Assembly: GCF_014779715.1 (NCBI RefSeq)
Contig: NZ_JACXYU010000015.1
Coordinates: forward strand, 62,001 to 126,000
Length of the DNA: 64,000 nucleotides
Direction of reading: 5' to 3'
DNA from: Streptomyces chumphonensis
GTDB taxonomy: Bacteria > Actinomycetota > Actinomycetes > Streptomycetales > Streptomycetaceae
Shown here: piece by piece, positions 1 to 8,115 of the stretch
Layout: each line of letters starts with the position of its first letter
Position numbering within the stretch: the first letter of the stretch is position 1
Program-made: the position numbers and the translations under genes
Notes under the pieces: generated by a model
What the model was told of the DNA's origin: nothing
Database searches by the model: none
What the model saw: only the letters and a program-made list of their open reading frames with translations

Positions 1-152
1 ACGGACCGTGATGTCTCCGTGATGTAAACCACAAGCTACGTGTGAGTAATCTAAGGCCCGCAGAAGCACTGGCCTGCTTCCGCTCCGGGGCGCGCGCTCC
101 CTGATCTCTCCCCACCTCGCAGCTCCCCGCTGCGTGACCGACAGGAGTTCCC

Positions 153-830
153 ATGCGCCTGCGTCGTGCCCTCGCGTCCCTCAGCGCCCTGGTGGCCGCC
201 GCCCTGGTCGTCCCCCTCACCTCCGCCCCCGCCCAGGCCGACACCTCCGAACCCGTCGTGTTCATCCACGGCTTCGCCGGGAAGAGCGGTCAGTTCTCCA
301 CGATGACTTCGGACTTCAAGGCGAACGGCTACAGCGACGACCAGCTGCACGTCTTCGGGTACAACTCGTTCCGCTCCAACGCCACCATCGCCGGTCAGCT
401 GTCCGACTACATCGACGGCGTCCTGGCGAGGACCGGCGCCGGCAAGGTCGACATCGTCACCCACTCGATGGGCGGCCTCTCCTCGCGCTACTACCTCAAG
501 AACCTCGGCGGTACGGCACGCGTCGACGACTGGGTCTCGCTCGGCGGGCCGAACAACGGCACCGCGATCGCCGGGTTCTGCAGCTTCCTCATCACCTCCT
601 GCAAGGAGATGCGCGCCGGGTCGGGCTTCCTGAACCAGCTCAACTCCGGTGACCCGACCCCCGGCAACGTCAGCTACACGACGTTCCGTTCGCCCTGCGA
701 CCTGGTCATCAACCCCGTCAGCAGCACGATCCTGTCCGGCGCCGACAACCGGAAGACCGCCTGCCTCGGGCACATCGGGATGATCTCCAACGGCGGCGTC
801 ATCGACGCCGTCCGCAACGTCGTCCGCTGA
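153..830 (+). CDS. Secreted triacylglycerol lipase/esterase
   Basis: Alpha/beta-hydrolase of the small secreted class 2 (LipA-type) bacterial lipases, 225 aa. Residues 1-29 are a Sec signal peptide (arginines, hydrophobic core, AQA before Asp30). The mature part opens with VVFIHGFAG, the oxyanion-hole region. The nucleophile elbow THSMGG has Ser105, and conserved pieces include LGGPNNGT and a late GHIGM carrying the probable catalytic His. Length is typical. The start has an AGGAG-like ribosome site (cgacaggagttccc). It probably hydrolyses extracellular acylglycerols or esters; substrate cannot be read from sequence. It converges with the next gene, separated by a hairpin. Confidence 0.9.
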   Translation: MRLRRALASLSALVAAALVVPLTSAPAQADTSEPVVFIHGFAGKSGQFSTMTSDFKANGYSDDQLHVFGYNSFRSNATIAGQLSDYIDGVLARTGAGKVDIVTHSMGGLSSRYYLKNLGGTARVDDWVSLGGPNNGTAIAGFCSFLITSCKEMRAGSGFLNQLNSGDPTPGNVSYTTFRSPCDLVINPVSSTILSGADNRKTACLGHIGMISNGGVIDAVRNVVR

Positions 831-851
831 CCGAGCCGGACGCAGCCCTCG

Positions 852-886
852 GCCCGCTCCGACGTCACCCCGACGCCGGAGCGGGC
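852..886. terminator. Hairpin between convergent genes
   Basis: A perfect 10-bp inverted repeat (GCCCGCTCCG at 852-861, complement at 877-886) with a 15-nt loop lies 22 nt after the lipase stop and before the stop of the opposing gene. It probably terminates both transcripts. There is no T-run, as is common in this GC range. Confidence 0.5.
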
Positions 887-942
887 TGACCGCATAGGCC
901 GGTCGGACGACGCCGTGCCGCTTCTTCGGGACGACGGTCCGG

Positions 943-1428
943 TCAGGATTCGAGCGCGCGGCGGGCTTCGGTGTAGGAGTTGCCGGGAACGAGATCGGCC
1001 ATCCGGTCGAAGAAGGCCCTGCCTCCGGACCGGAGGGCAGCGTCCAGGGCTGCCGAGGGAGCATCGGAGGTTCTGGTGTCCCGGCCGACTTCGGCGCTCA
1101 CCACGACACGAGACCCGACACGTCGGAAGGACAGCTTGATCGGCTGATCGGGGAAGTACGTCTCCGCATACCCCGAGGAGTGCAGGCACGTCAGCATGTC
1201 GGCCATGTAGCACCACAGCTGATCGACGTAATCCCACTCCTCGGTTCCGAGGATCTCGGTTCCTCCCACGGACAGCCGGACGGCGCCCTCGACGTAGTCC
1301 GTGTCGGGCGGAGGCATGCGACACGCGGCTGCGGTCACGAACCGGCCGTCCTCGTCCCGCAGAAACGTCTCGACCTCGACCACCGCGCCAGCACCCCGTG
1401 CCGGCTCACTTGGGATAGAACTGGCCAA
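943..1428 (-). CDS. Putative immunity protein of a toxin-immunity pair
   Basis: A 161-aa cytoplasmic protein with no signal peptide or membrane segment and no family I recognise. It is acidic, with a central DYVDQLWCYMADML helix and then PIKLSFRRVG and VVVSAEV strands. The ATG lies inside the 3' end of the upstream gene (23-nt overlap), so translation is probably coupled. Position directly after a membrane-anchored protein with a toxin-like C-terminus, its size and its acidity fit an immunity protein. The function is inferred from context only. Confidence 0.55.
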   Translation of the reverse strand: MASSIPSEPARGAGAVVEVETFLRDEDGRFVTAAACRMPPPDTDYVEGAVRLSVGGTEILGTEEWDYVDQLWCYMADMLTCLHSSGYAETYFPDQPIKLSFRRVGSRVVVSAEVGRDTRTSDAPSAALDAALRSGGRAFFDRMADLVPGNSYTEARRALES

Positions 1429-3361
1429 CTCTGCCCCTGTTGATTCCGAGCGTGTACTCCACGCCGTCCACCGTGCCGTTCAGTGGATACACGCCCTTGG
1501 CACCCTTTTTGATCAACTCCTCACGATTCTGACGCATGACCTGCTCGATGGCCTTGCGGACGTCGTCTACGCTCATGCGGCTGTCCAGGAACGTCTGCCG
1601 GCTCTTGACCGAGCCATCCCAGTATTTCGGATGGTGCCGCTTGAGGATGTGCTCCATGCCCTTCTTGTCGAGCAGGAAGGTGTGGTGCCCGAACTGGAAC
1701 CGTTGGCTGCTCCACTCGCGCAAGGCGGGAAGGCACCCTCCCTTGCTCGGGACAAGAATCGGTGAGCCGGCGACAGGACTGCTGTCCCAGTGGCCGACGA
1801 CCGTCAGCGCGGTGGTCCGCTCGGCCGGAGAGAGGTGCGCGGCCGACGCGGGGGCGGGGCCCCCGCCCTGCGGGGCGGGCTGCTTCGTCGCGCAGGTCTT
1901 GGCGTCCTTGGCCTCCTGGCGGACGCGGTCCACCAGGGCCTTCGCCTCGGTGACGGCCAGGGCGCGGGCGTCGACGAGGGTGTTGGCACGGTAGGGGAAG
2001 CGGTAGGTGACCGGGCGACCGCCGGAGCGTCGGGAGTCCGCCTCCGCCTTGGCCTTGTAGCGGGCCTCGACCGAGGCGAAGACCGGACCGGCCTCGGGCG
2101 CGGAGCACTTGAGGGTGCCGGACACGGCGCTGCCCTTGACGGGGAAGGTCGAGGGCGCGCTGGTACAGCGGCCTGCGCTCCGTCCGTCGATGGTGATGCT
2201 CGCGCTCATCACCGCGGTGACCTCGCCCCGAGTGACGCGTTCCTTCGCCCGTGCGGTCAGCTCACCGTCGAACTCCTGGGCCACCGAGCAGCCGGACGGC
2301 CCGCAGGACAGGTCGCCGGAACCGTCGAGCGTGAAGACGATGCCTCCGTCGGAGGCATCGCCGAGTCGCTCGGCCTGCCGCTCCAGCGTCTCGTACAGAT
2401 CGGAGACGTCGTCGCCGGTGACGGGAGAGAACTCCAAGCCGTCGGAGTCACCGTCCGCGAGCGGGCCGATCGTGACGCGCGGCAGCTCGGCCGGGGCACC
2501 CTTCTCGGGCTGCTCGGCCCTCTCGCGCAGCCGCTCGGCCGCCTCGCGGAGGTCGTAGGGCTCCAGGGCCAGGACGCGGTGCGGAGGGGTCCTCGTCACG
2601 CTGAGGCGACCCGCCGGGGTGTCGGCCTGGAGCGCCGGCACCCCGCCGATCTCGGCGGCGTGCGGGCCGGGGTCCTTCGGGTCCGGGAAGGTGTCGGTCT
2701 CCTGGAGAGCTTCGAAGAGTTCGGCTGCGAGCTGCGGAGGGGACCGGTACTGGTCGAGGACGTCGTCCAGCAGGTCGGACTCGCCGAGGGAGCCGACCTG
2801 CCACCGGCCGGGAACGTCGCCCTCCTCGCCATCCGCGCTCTCGGGGTCCGGCGCCGGGTCGTCACGGAAGCGGGTGAACGTCTTGTCGTCGATGCGCAGG
2901 ACATCGCGGCCGTAGCTCTTGGAGCCGTCCGTGCTGCCGTACTGGATGCCCGACGCCGTCACCGTCACGTCCCGTTCGGTGATCCCCGCGACGGCGGTGT
3001 CCCGGTACTGGAGCCCCGGTGTGACGGCCAGCTCTTCGACCGCCTCCTCGAACGGCCCCCGGTGGGCGGGTACCTCGGCTTCAGCCCCCTTGCCATCGGC
3101 GGTCGGGGAGTCCGTGTCCGAGGAGGACGCCAGGAGGAGGAATCCGGCGACGAGGGCGAGGACGAGGGTGCCGACGCCACCGAGGAGGAGCAGCGTACGG
3201 CGGTCGGCCCAGCGGCCCCGGGAAGGAGGCGGGGAGGCCGAGGGTGCCGTCGTCGGCTTCGGCGGTACGGCGGCGGGATGCTCGGGCGCGGTGGGGTGCC
3301 CGGGTCCGGGGGTGGGGGTGGGGGTGGGCCGGTCCTGTCCGGGTTCCGGTCCGCCGTTCAT
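1406..3361 (-). CDS. Membrane-anchored extracellular protein with toxin-like C-terminal domain
   Basis: A 651-aa protein if read from the ATG that begins MNGGPEPGQ; an in-frame ATG 39 codons upstream (3478) is possible. Order: Pro/Thr-rich cytoplasmic N-terminus (about 1-52), one transmembrane helix (TLLLLGGVGTLVLALVAGF, about 56-78), then a long exported region resembling the repeated lipoprotein-like sensor folds of streptomycete surface proteins. The last 100 or so residues differ in character: HHTFLLDKKGMEHILKRHHP, then a helix (DVRKAIEQVMRQNREEL) and a terminal GINRGRVGQFYPK. That module resembles nuclease tips of Gram-positive polymorphic toxins as I remember them, with His residues able to act as catalysts. 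The family name is not certain. It overlaps the putative immunity gene. Confidence 0.6.
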   Translation of the reverse strand: MNGGPEPGQDRPTPTPTPGPGHPTAPEHPAAVPPKPTTAPSASPPPSRGRWADRRTLLLLGGVGTLVLALVAGFLLLASSSDTDSPTADGKGAEAEVPAHRGPFEEAVEELAVTPGLQYRDTAVAGITERDVTVTASGIQYGSTDGSKSYGRDVLRIDDKTFTRFRDDPAPDPESADGEEGDVPGRWQVGSLGESDLLDDVLDQYRSPPQLAAELFEALQETDTFPDPKDPGPHAAEIGGVPALQADTPAGRLSVTRTPPHRVLALEPYDLREAAERLRERAEQPEKGAPAELPRVTIGPLADGDSDGLEFSPVTGDDVSDLYETLERQAERLGDASDGGIVFTLDGSGDLSCGPSGCSVAQEFDGELTARAKERVTRGEVTAVMSASITIDGRSAGRCTSAPSTFPVKGSAVSGTLKCSAPEAGPVFASVEARYKAKAEADSRRSGGRPVTYRFPYRANTLVDARALAVTEAKALVDRVRQEAKDAKTCATKQPAPQGGGPAPASAAHLSPAERTTALTVVGHWDSSPVAGSPILVPSKGGCLPALREWSSQRFQFGHHTFLLDKKGMEHILKRHHPKYWDGSVKSRQTFLDSRMSVDDVRKAIEQVMRQNREELIKKGAKGVYPLNGTVDGVEYTLGINRGRVGQFYPK

Positions 3362-3635
3362 GCCCGGACCTTGCCGCTCGCCAGATCGGTGCGCCACGTC
3401 AAAGCTGCCTCCTCGTCCGCCGGCGGCCGGTGCCCGCACACGGCCCTGGGGTGACGCACCGCCAGGACCTGACGCCACGTCGGTTCTGCGGGGGAGTTTG
3501 GGGCAACCCGGGGCTGTTGGGGGCGAAACCCCGGAAAGTTGGTCCAGAAATGTCGCAGCCTATGCCCCGGGCACGACCGCCGGGGGACGAAGTCGTGCGC
3601 CTTGCGGCGAGACGGGATGGGCCCGGCGCATCGGC

Positions 3636-4457
3636 TCAGGCCCTGTCCACGGCCGTGAAGAGGGTGTTGTCGGGGGGTACGCCGGTGTGGTCGGCGTCGT
3701 CGGCGCGGTAGCGCCAGCTGAACGGGAGGCCGTGCGCGTGGCGGTGGTCCGGGCCCGTCATGAGCTGGAAGTGGACGTGGGGCTCGGAGGAGTTGCCCGA
3801 GTTGCCGCAGCGGGCGATCGGCTCGCCGACGGAGACGCGGTCCCCCGGCGTGACGGTGAGCGAGCCGCGCCGCAGGTGGGCGAGGAGGGCGAACGTCCCG
3901 CCGCCGAGGTCGAGCACGACGTGGTTGCCCAGCAGGTGCCGGGCGCCGAACAGCTGCCGCACGAAGCCCTCGGCCAGCAGGTAGCCCAGCGCGGGCCAGG
4001 ACGTGCGGCTGAGGTGGTCGCGCGCTCCGTCGCTGACGCGCACGACCACACCGTCGCCGGGGGCGAGGACGGGCGCGCCGAAGGCCGGGAACTCCTCGGG
4101 GCGGCGGGTGAGGGGCCACCAGGCGAAGCCGGGCCGGTCCGCTTTCTCGGGGTCCTCGGGGTCCTCGGGCTCGTGGACGACGTCGACGGCGAAGGTCTGC
4201 GCGCACGTGTGCGTGCCGTGGCTCGGGGTCCGCCCGGCCGGGCTGTTGAGCGCCCGCCACCGTCCCGTGACGGGGACGGCCACGGCCACCGGCTCCGCAC
4301 CGGCCTGCGCCCGCCGCCGGGCGCGGTGGTGCAGCAGGTGGCCGACGCCGGACAGGGCCAGCAGCACCAGCCCCAGCAGCCACACGGCCCTCGACCAGGT
4401 GACCAGGAAGACGCACAGCGCGCCCACCGCCAGCAGCACGTTGCGCCACCTGCGCAT
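3636..4457 (-). CDS. M23 family metallopeptidase, membrane-anchored
   Basis: About 273 aa. The ATG at 4457 is chosen because AAGGAG sits 9 nt upstream. Two hydrophobic helices near the N-terminus (VLLAVGALCVFLVTW and VWLLGLVLLALSGVG) anchor it. The C-terminal half is a LytM/M23 beta-barrel: GDGVVVRV, GNHVVLDLGGGTFALLAHL, then GDRVSVGEPIARCGNSG and the zinc-site HVHF. It probably cleaves peptidoglycan cross-links outside the membrane or is a degenerate scaffold. The usual first zinc motif HxxxD is not obvious, so activity is uncertain. Confidence 0.8.
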   Translation of the reverse strand: MRRWRNVLLAVGALCVFLVTWSRAVWLLGLVLLALSGVGHLLHHRARRRAQAGAEPVAVAVPVTGRWRALNSPAGRTPSHGTHTCAQTFAVDVVHEPEDPEDPEKADRPGFAWWPLTRRPEEFPAFGAPVLAPGDGVVVRVSDGARDHLSRTSWPALGYLLAEGFVRQLFGARHLLGNHVVLDLGGGTFALLAHLRRGSLTVTPGDRVSVGEPIARCGNSGNSSEPHVHFQLMTGPDHRHAHGLPFSWRYRADDADHTGVPPDNTLFTAVDRA

Positions 4458-4548
4458 GCCCGCACACTCCTTCGCTCGCCCGCTCCGGCCCGACCGGCCG
4501 CCGCGACCCACCGTAGGGCCCGGCGGGGGTGCCGCCGTGTGACGGATG

Positions 4549-5880
4549 TCAGCGGTCGGTGGACGAGGGCGCGGTGGACGGGCGGGCGTCCGGCTTCCCG
4601 GGCCCCGGCTCGACGTCCGGCTTCCCGCCGGGGGAGGCGTCCTCGGCGGCGGGCCCGGCGGCGTCGGCCGGGGCGCGCGGGCCGGGCACGGCCACCGCCG
4701 GACGGCGGCGGAAGCGGGACGCGAGGCGGGAGGCGCGGGCGCCGAGCCAGACCAGGAAGACGGTGGGGAGGAAGACGGCGTCGGCCGCGATCATCGCCAT
4801 CGAGAAGAACGGCAGCCCGAGGAGGACCGCGATGGAGAGGTGCTCGACGATCATGACGGCGAGCAGGACGTTCTTCACGCGGCGGTTGAACAGGGTGAAG
4901 GGGAAGGCGACCTGGACGATGACCGTGCCGTAGGTGATGAGCATGATCATGGTGCCGTGGGAGCCGAGGGCCTCGGAGAGGGCGGGCCAGGGCGAGAAGT
5001 AGTCCAGGTGCATCGGGTAGTAGACGGCGGTGCCGTCCTGCCAGCGCGAGCCCTGCACCTTGTACCAGCCGGCGGTGGCGTAGATGAGGCACACCTCGGC
5101 GATGATCACCAGCAGGGCGCCGTTGTGCACGAGGTTGGCCAGCGCGTCGAGCGTGGTGCGCGGCGCCCCGGGGGCGTAGCGGCGCACGACCCACCAGGCG
5201 GTCTGGGCGGCCCACAGGAGGAGGAAGACGACCGCCCAGCCGGGCGCGAGCAGCCCGAGGCCGAGGCAGGTCACGAGCGCGACGCCGGTGAGGGCGGCGA
5301 GGACGACGCCGGTGGGGTCCGCGCCCCGGTCCGGCTGCGGACGCCGCCGGGCCCGGCGCGCGTCCAGGGACCACACCTGCCCGCAGCGCGTGAGGACGAG
5401 GTACATGGCCATGAGGTGGATGACGTTGTCGCCGCCGTCCCCCATGAAGACGCTGCGGTTCTGCAGCGACAGCACGCCGATCATGAAGAAGACGGACATG
5501 GTGCGGGTGCGCCAGCCGAGGAGCAGACCGGCGCTCGCGGCGACGGCGAACAGGTACACGGCCTCGAACCAGAGCGTGCCGTCGGACCACAGCAGGACGG
5601 TGAAGGCGTCGTTGTCGCCGATCAGGCGCTCGGCGAGGGTGAAGCTCCACGGCGAGTCGGGGCCGTAGAGCTCGTGGCGGTGCGGGATCTCGCGCAGCAG
5701 GAAGAACAGCCAGGTCGCGGCGAAGCCGATGCGGACGATCGCCGTCTGGTACGGGCCGAGGGCCGTCCCGGTGACGCGGAGGAAGCCGGTCAGGAGGGCG
5801 CGGTCGAAGCGCATCGCGAAGGACGGTTCGCGGGGCGCGCCCGTGGGCGGCGGGGCGGCGGGGGGCACCGGGTGCGTCAT
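4549..5880 (-). CDS. HTTM domain-containing membrane protein
   Basis: A 443-aa polytopic protein with the HTTM fold (horizontally transferred transmembrane domain, related to vitamin K-dependent gamma-carboxylase). The N-terminal region contains IVRIGFAATWLFFLLREIPHR, then the conserved GDGGDNVIHLMAMYL segment and several further helices. The ATG overlaps the stop of the upstream DUF5819 gene (ATGA), so the two are co-translated. The C-terminus is a Pro/Gly-rich soluble tail. Biochemical activity of bacterial HTTM proteins paired with DUF5819 is not established as far as I know. Confidence 0.82.
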   Translation of the reverse strand: MTHPVPPAAPPPTGAPREPSFAMRFDRALLTGFLRVTGTALGPYQTAIVRIGFAATWLFFLLREIPHRHELYGPDSPWSFTLAERLIGDNDAFTVLLWSDGTLWFEAVYLFAVAASAGLLLGWRTRTMSVFFMIGVLSLQNRSVFMGDGGDNVIHLMAMYLVLTRCGQVWSLDARRARRRPQPDRGADPTGVVLAALTGVALVTCLGLGLLAPGWAVVFLLLWAAQTAWWVVRRYAPGAPRTTLDALANLVHNGALLVIIAEVCLIYATAGWYKVQGSRWQDGTAVYYPMHLDYFSPWPALSEALGSHGTMIMLITYGTVIVQVAFPFTLFNRRVKNVLLAVMIVEHLSIAVLLGLPFFSMAMIAADAVFLPTVFLVWLGARASRLASRFRRRPAVAVPGPRAPADAAGPAAEDASPGGKPDVEPGPGKPDARPSTAPSSTDR

Positions 5881-6686
5881 CGGGCGGCCTCCGGGATGTC
5901 GGCGCTGACGACGGGCCACCACGGCAGCACGCGGTAGCGGGTCTCGGTGTTCACGGACTCCTTGCTCCACGGCGGCGGTTCGACCGTGCTGCGGGCGGAA
6001 CGGAGCTGGACCTTCGTCACGCGGTCGGCGCCGAGCCGGGGGCCGAGGCGGAGCATGACGATCCGCTTGAGGTAGCTCTCGGACATCTCGCCGCGCGAGC
6101 CGTTGGGGAGGTTGTCGTCGTCGTGCGAGCCGGTGAAGAAGTCCCAGGCGCGCCGGAGCTCGTTCTGGTTGGTGTGGCTGGGGAAGGGGTTGCCGCGGAT
6201 GCTCTCGGCGTCCATGGCGGTGAGGTCGACCCAGCCGGTGCGCCGCAGGGAGCCGTCCTCGTCGCGTATCTCGGCGCGGGCGTGCACGGCGACGTTCTGC
6301 TGGAGGGGGTTCGGGGCGAACAGCTTCCAGTTCTGCTCGAACTCGGGGTAGATGTAGTCGTCGAGCGTCTCGTCGTGCTGGCGGCTGAGCGTGTTCGACG
6401 GCGCGACGTGCAGGAAGACGGCGCCCAGGTGCGCGGTGACGGCGACGGCGACGGCCGCGGCGGCGACGACGAGCAGCAGCTTCGGGAGCAGCGGCAGCGC
6501 CAGGACGCTGGCCGCGCCGTCTGCCTGCCCGGCCTGCCCGGCCCGCCCGGCGAGCGGGGCGCCCTCGACGTCCGGGGCGTCGGCCGTGCGGGGGGCGTCG
6601 GTGGGCGGCTCCTCGGAGGGGGCCGCCACGCGCGGCCACGGTTCGGCGGGTGTTCGCGGTGCCGGCGGCCTGTCCTTGGACTCCAT
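5877..6686 (-). CDS. DUF5819 family protein, partner of HTTM protein
   Basis: About 269 aa from the ATG at 6686, which has GGGAG upstream. A Pro/Ala-rich cytoplasmic segment precedes one transmembrane helix (LLPKLLLVVAAAAVAVAVTAHLG is the core), followed by an exported domain with NTLSRQHDE, YIYPEFEQNWKLFAPNP and YRVLPWWPV. The FEQNWKLFAPNP block is the DUF5819 hallmark. It lies first in a two-gene operon with the HTTM protein and is divergent from paaA. It is likely an extracytoplasmic substrate or partner for the HTTM protein; this is inference. Confidence 0.78.
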   Translation of the reverse strand: MESKDRPPAPRTPAEPWPRVAAPSEEPPTDAPRTADAPDVEGAPLAGRAGQAGQADGAASVLALPLLPKLLLVVAAAAVAVAVTAHLGAVFLHVAPSNTLSRQHDETLDDYIYPEFEQNWKLFAPNPLQQNVAVHARAEIRDEDGSLRRTGWVDLTAMDAESIRGNPFPSHTNQNELRRAWDFFTGSHDDDNLPNGSRGEMSESYLKRIVMLRLGPRLGADRVTKVQLRSARSTVEPPPWSKESVNTETRYRVLPWWPVVSADIPEAAR

Positions 6687-6734
6687 GCGCTCCCCGTCTC
6701 CCTCGGTGCGGTCCCCCCAGAGGTTAGCCACTCC

Positions 6735-6786
6735 TTGACAGCGGGGGTCGGTCGCGCCAATCATTGAACCGAACGATCGGTCGGTT
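6735..6786 (+). promoter_or_regulatory. paa operon promoter with TetR-type (PaaR-like) operator
   Basis: A -35-like TTGACA (6735-6740) is followed about 18 nt later by a weak AATCAT. Just downstream is a 20-bp near-palindrome at 6767-6786 (18 of 20 symmetric positions) containing ACCGAACGATCGGT at 6768-6781. This fits exactly the core ACCG-N2-CG-N2-CGGT that I recall for the actinobacterial phenylacetate repressor PaaR. A repressor here would sit over the likely transcription start of paaABCDE. No paaR gene is in the window. Confidence 0.6.
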
Positions 6787-6820
6787 GGTGCGAGGCGACG
6801 GGACGACGGAGGGGCTCAGC

Positions 6821-7825
6821 ATGACGACAGTGCTGCCGGGACACGGCCCAGAGGCACCGGGGGAGGCGGAGACCGAGGCGTTCCAGGCCGTCTTCGACGC
6901 CGCCGTCGCGGCCGACGAGCGCATCGAGCCACGTGACTGGATGCCCGACGCCTACCGGGCCACGCTCGTCCGGCAGATCGCCCAGCACGCGCACTCCGAG
7001 ATCATCGGCATGCAGCCCGAGGCGAACTGGATCAGCCGGGCCCCGTCGCTGCGCCGCAAGGCCATCCTGCTGGCCAAGGTGCAGGACGAGGCGGGCCACG
7101 GCCTGTACCTCTACAGCGCCGCCGAGACGCTCGGCACCGGCCGGGACGAGCTGCTCGACAAGCTGCACACCGGCCGCCAGAAGTACTCCTCGATCTTCAA
7201 CTACCCGACGCTGACCTGGGCCGACGTCGGCGCGATCGGCTGGCTCGTGGACGGCGCGGCCATCACCAACCAGGTGCCGCTGTGCCGGTGCTCCTACGGG
7301 CCCTACGCGCGGGCCATGATCCGCATCTGCAAGGAGGAGTCCTTCCACCAGCGCCAGGGCTACGAGCTGCTGCTCGCCCTCAGCCGGGGCACCGAGGCGC
7401 AGAAGGCCATGGCGCAGGACGCGGTGGACCGCTGGTGGTGGCCGTCGCTCATGATGTTCGGCCCGCCGGACGACGAGTCGGCGCACTCCGCCCAGTCCAT
7501 GGCGTGGAAGATCAAGCGGCACTCCAACGACGAGCTGCGCCAGCGCTTCGTCGACATCTGCGTGCCGCAGGCCGAGTCGCTCGGCCTCACCCTGCCCGAT
7601 CCGGAGCTGCGGTGGAACGAGGAGCGCGGGCACCACGACTTCGGCCCGATCGACTGGTCGGAGTTCCAGCAGGTGCTCAAGGGCAACGGCCCGTGCAACG
7701 AGCAGCGGATCAGCCAGCGCCGGGCGGCGCACGAGAACGGCGCCTGGGTGCGCGAGGCCGCGGCGGTGTACGCCGGCAAACACGCCACCGAGCACACCGG
7801 GGCGCGGAACGGGGAGGCGGCATGA
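6821..7825 (+). CDS. paaA: Phenylacetyl-CoA 1,2-epoxidase subunit PaaA
   Basis: Catalytic diiron alpha subunit (334 aa) of the ring 1,2-phenylacetyl-CoA epoxidase, which activates the aromatic ring with O2 and electrons from PaaE. The start ATG at 6821 has GGAGGGG upstream. Ferritin-like metal-ligand blocks are visible: AQHAHSEIIG, KVQDEAGHGLYLY and CKEESFHQRQGYELL (E-x-x-H pairs). It is the first gene of paaABCDE, overlapping paaB by ATGA, and is probably repressed through the palindrome upstream. Very confident. Confidence 0.97.
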   Translation: MTTVLPGHGPEAPGEAETEAFQAVFDAAVAADERIEPRDWMPDAYRATLVRQIAQHAHSEIIGMQPEANWISRAPSLRRKAILLAKVQDEAGHGLYLYSAAETLGTGRDELLDKLHTGRQKYSSIFNYPTLTWADVGAIGWLVDGAAITNQVPLCRCSYGPYARAMIRICKEESFHQRQGYELLLALSRGTEAQKAMAQDAVDRWWWPSLMMFGPPDDESAHSAQSMAWKIKRHSNDELRQRFVDICVPQAESLGLTLPDPELRWNEERGHHDFGPIDWSEFQQVLKGNGPCNEQRISQRRAAHENGAWVREAAAVYAGKHATEHTGARNGEAA

Positions 7826-8115
7826 GCGGGGCACGGTCGGAATGGCCGCTGTGGGAGGTCTTCGTGCGCGGACGGCGCGGGCTGTCCCACACGCACGCCG
7901 GAAGCCTGCACGCGCCGGACGCGCAGATGGCCCTGCGCAACGCGCGGGACCTCTACACCCGGCGCAACGAGGGCGTCTCCCTGTGGGTCGTGCCCTCCGC
8001 ACAGATCACCGCCTCCTCACCGGACGAGAAGGACCCCTTCTTCGCGCCCTCGGCCGACAAGCCCTACCGCCACCCGACGTTCTACGAGGTCCCCGAGGGG
8101 GTGGAGAACCTGTGA
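7822..8115 (+). CDS. paaB: Phenylacetyl-CoA epoxidase subunit PaaB
   Basis: A small 97-aa subunit starting WPLWEVFVRGRRGLSHTHAGSLH, the family signature, with the following ALRNARDLYTRRNEG helix and the LWVVPS strand. PaaB has no catalytic site; it is thought to bridge or stabilise the PaaAC core. Start and stop overlap both neighbours (ATGA with paaA, GTGA with paaC), so the operon is tightly translationally coupled. Confidence 0.95.
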   Translation: MSGARSEWPLWEVFVRGRRGLSHTHAGSLHAPDAQMALRNARDLYTRRNEGVSLWVVPSAQITASSPDEKDPFFAPSADKPYRHPTFYEVPEGVENL

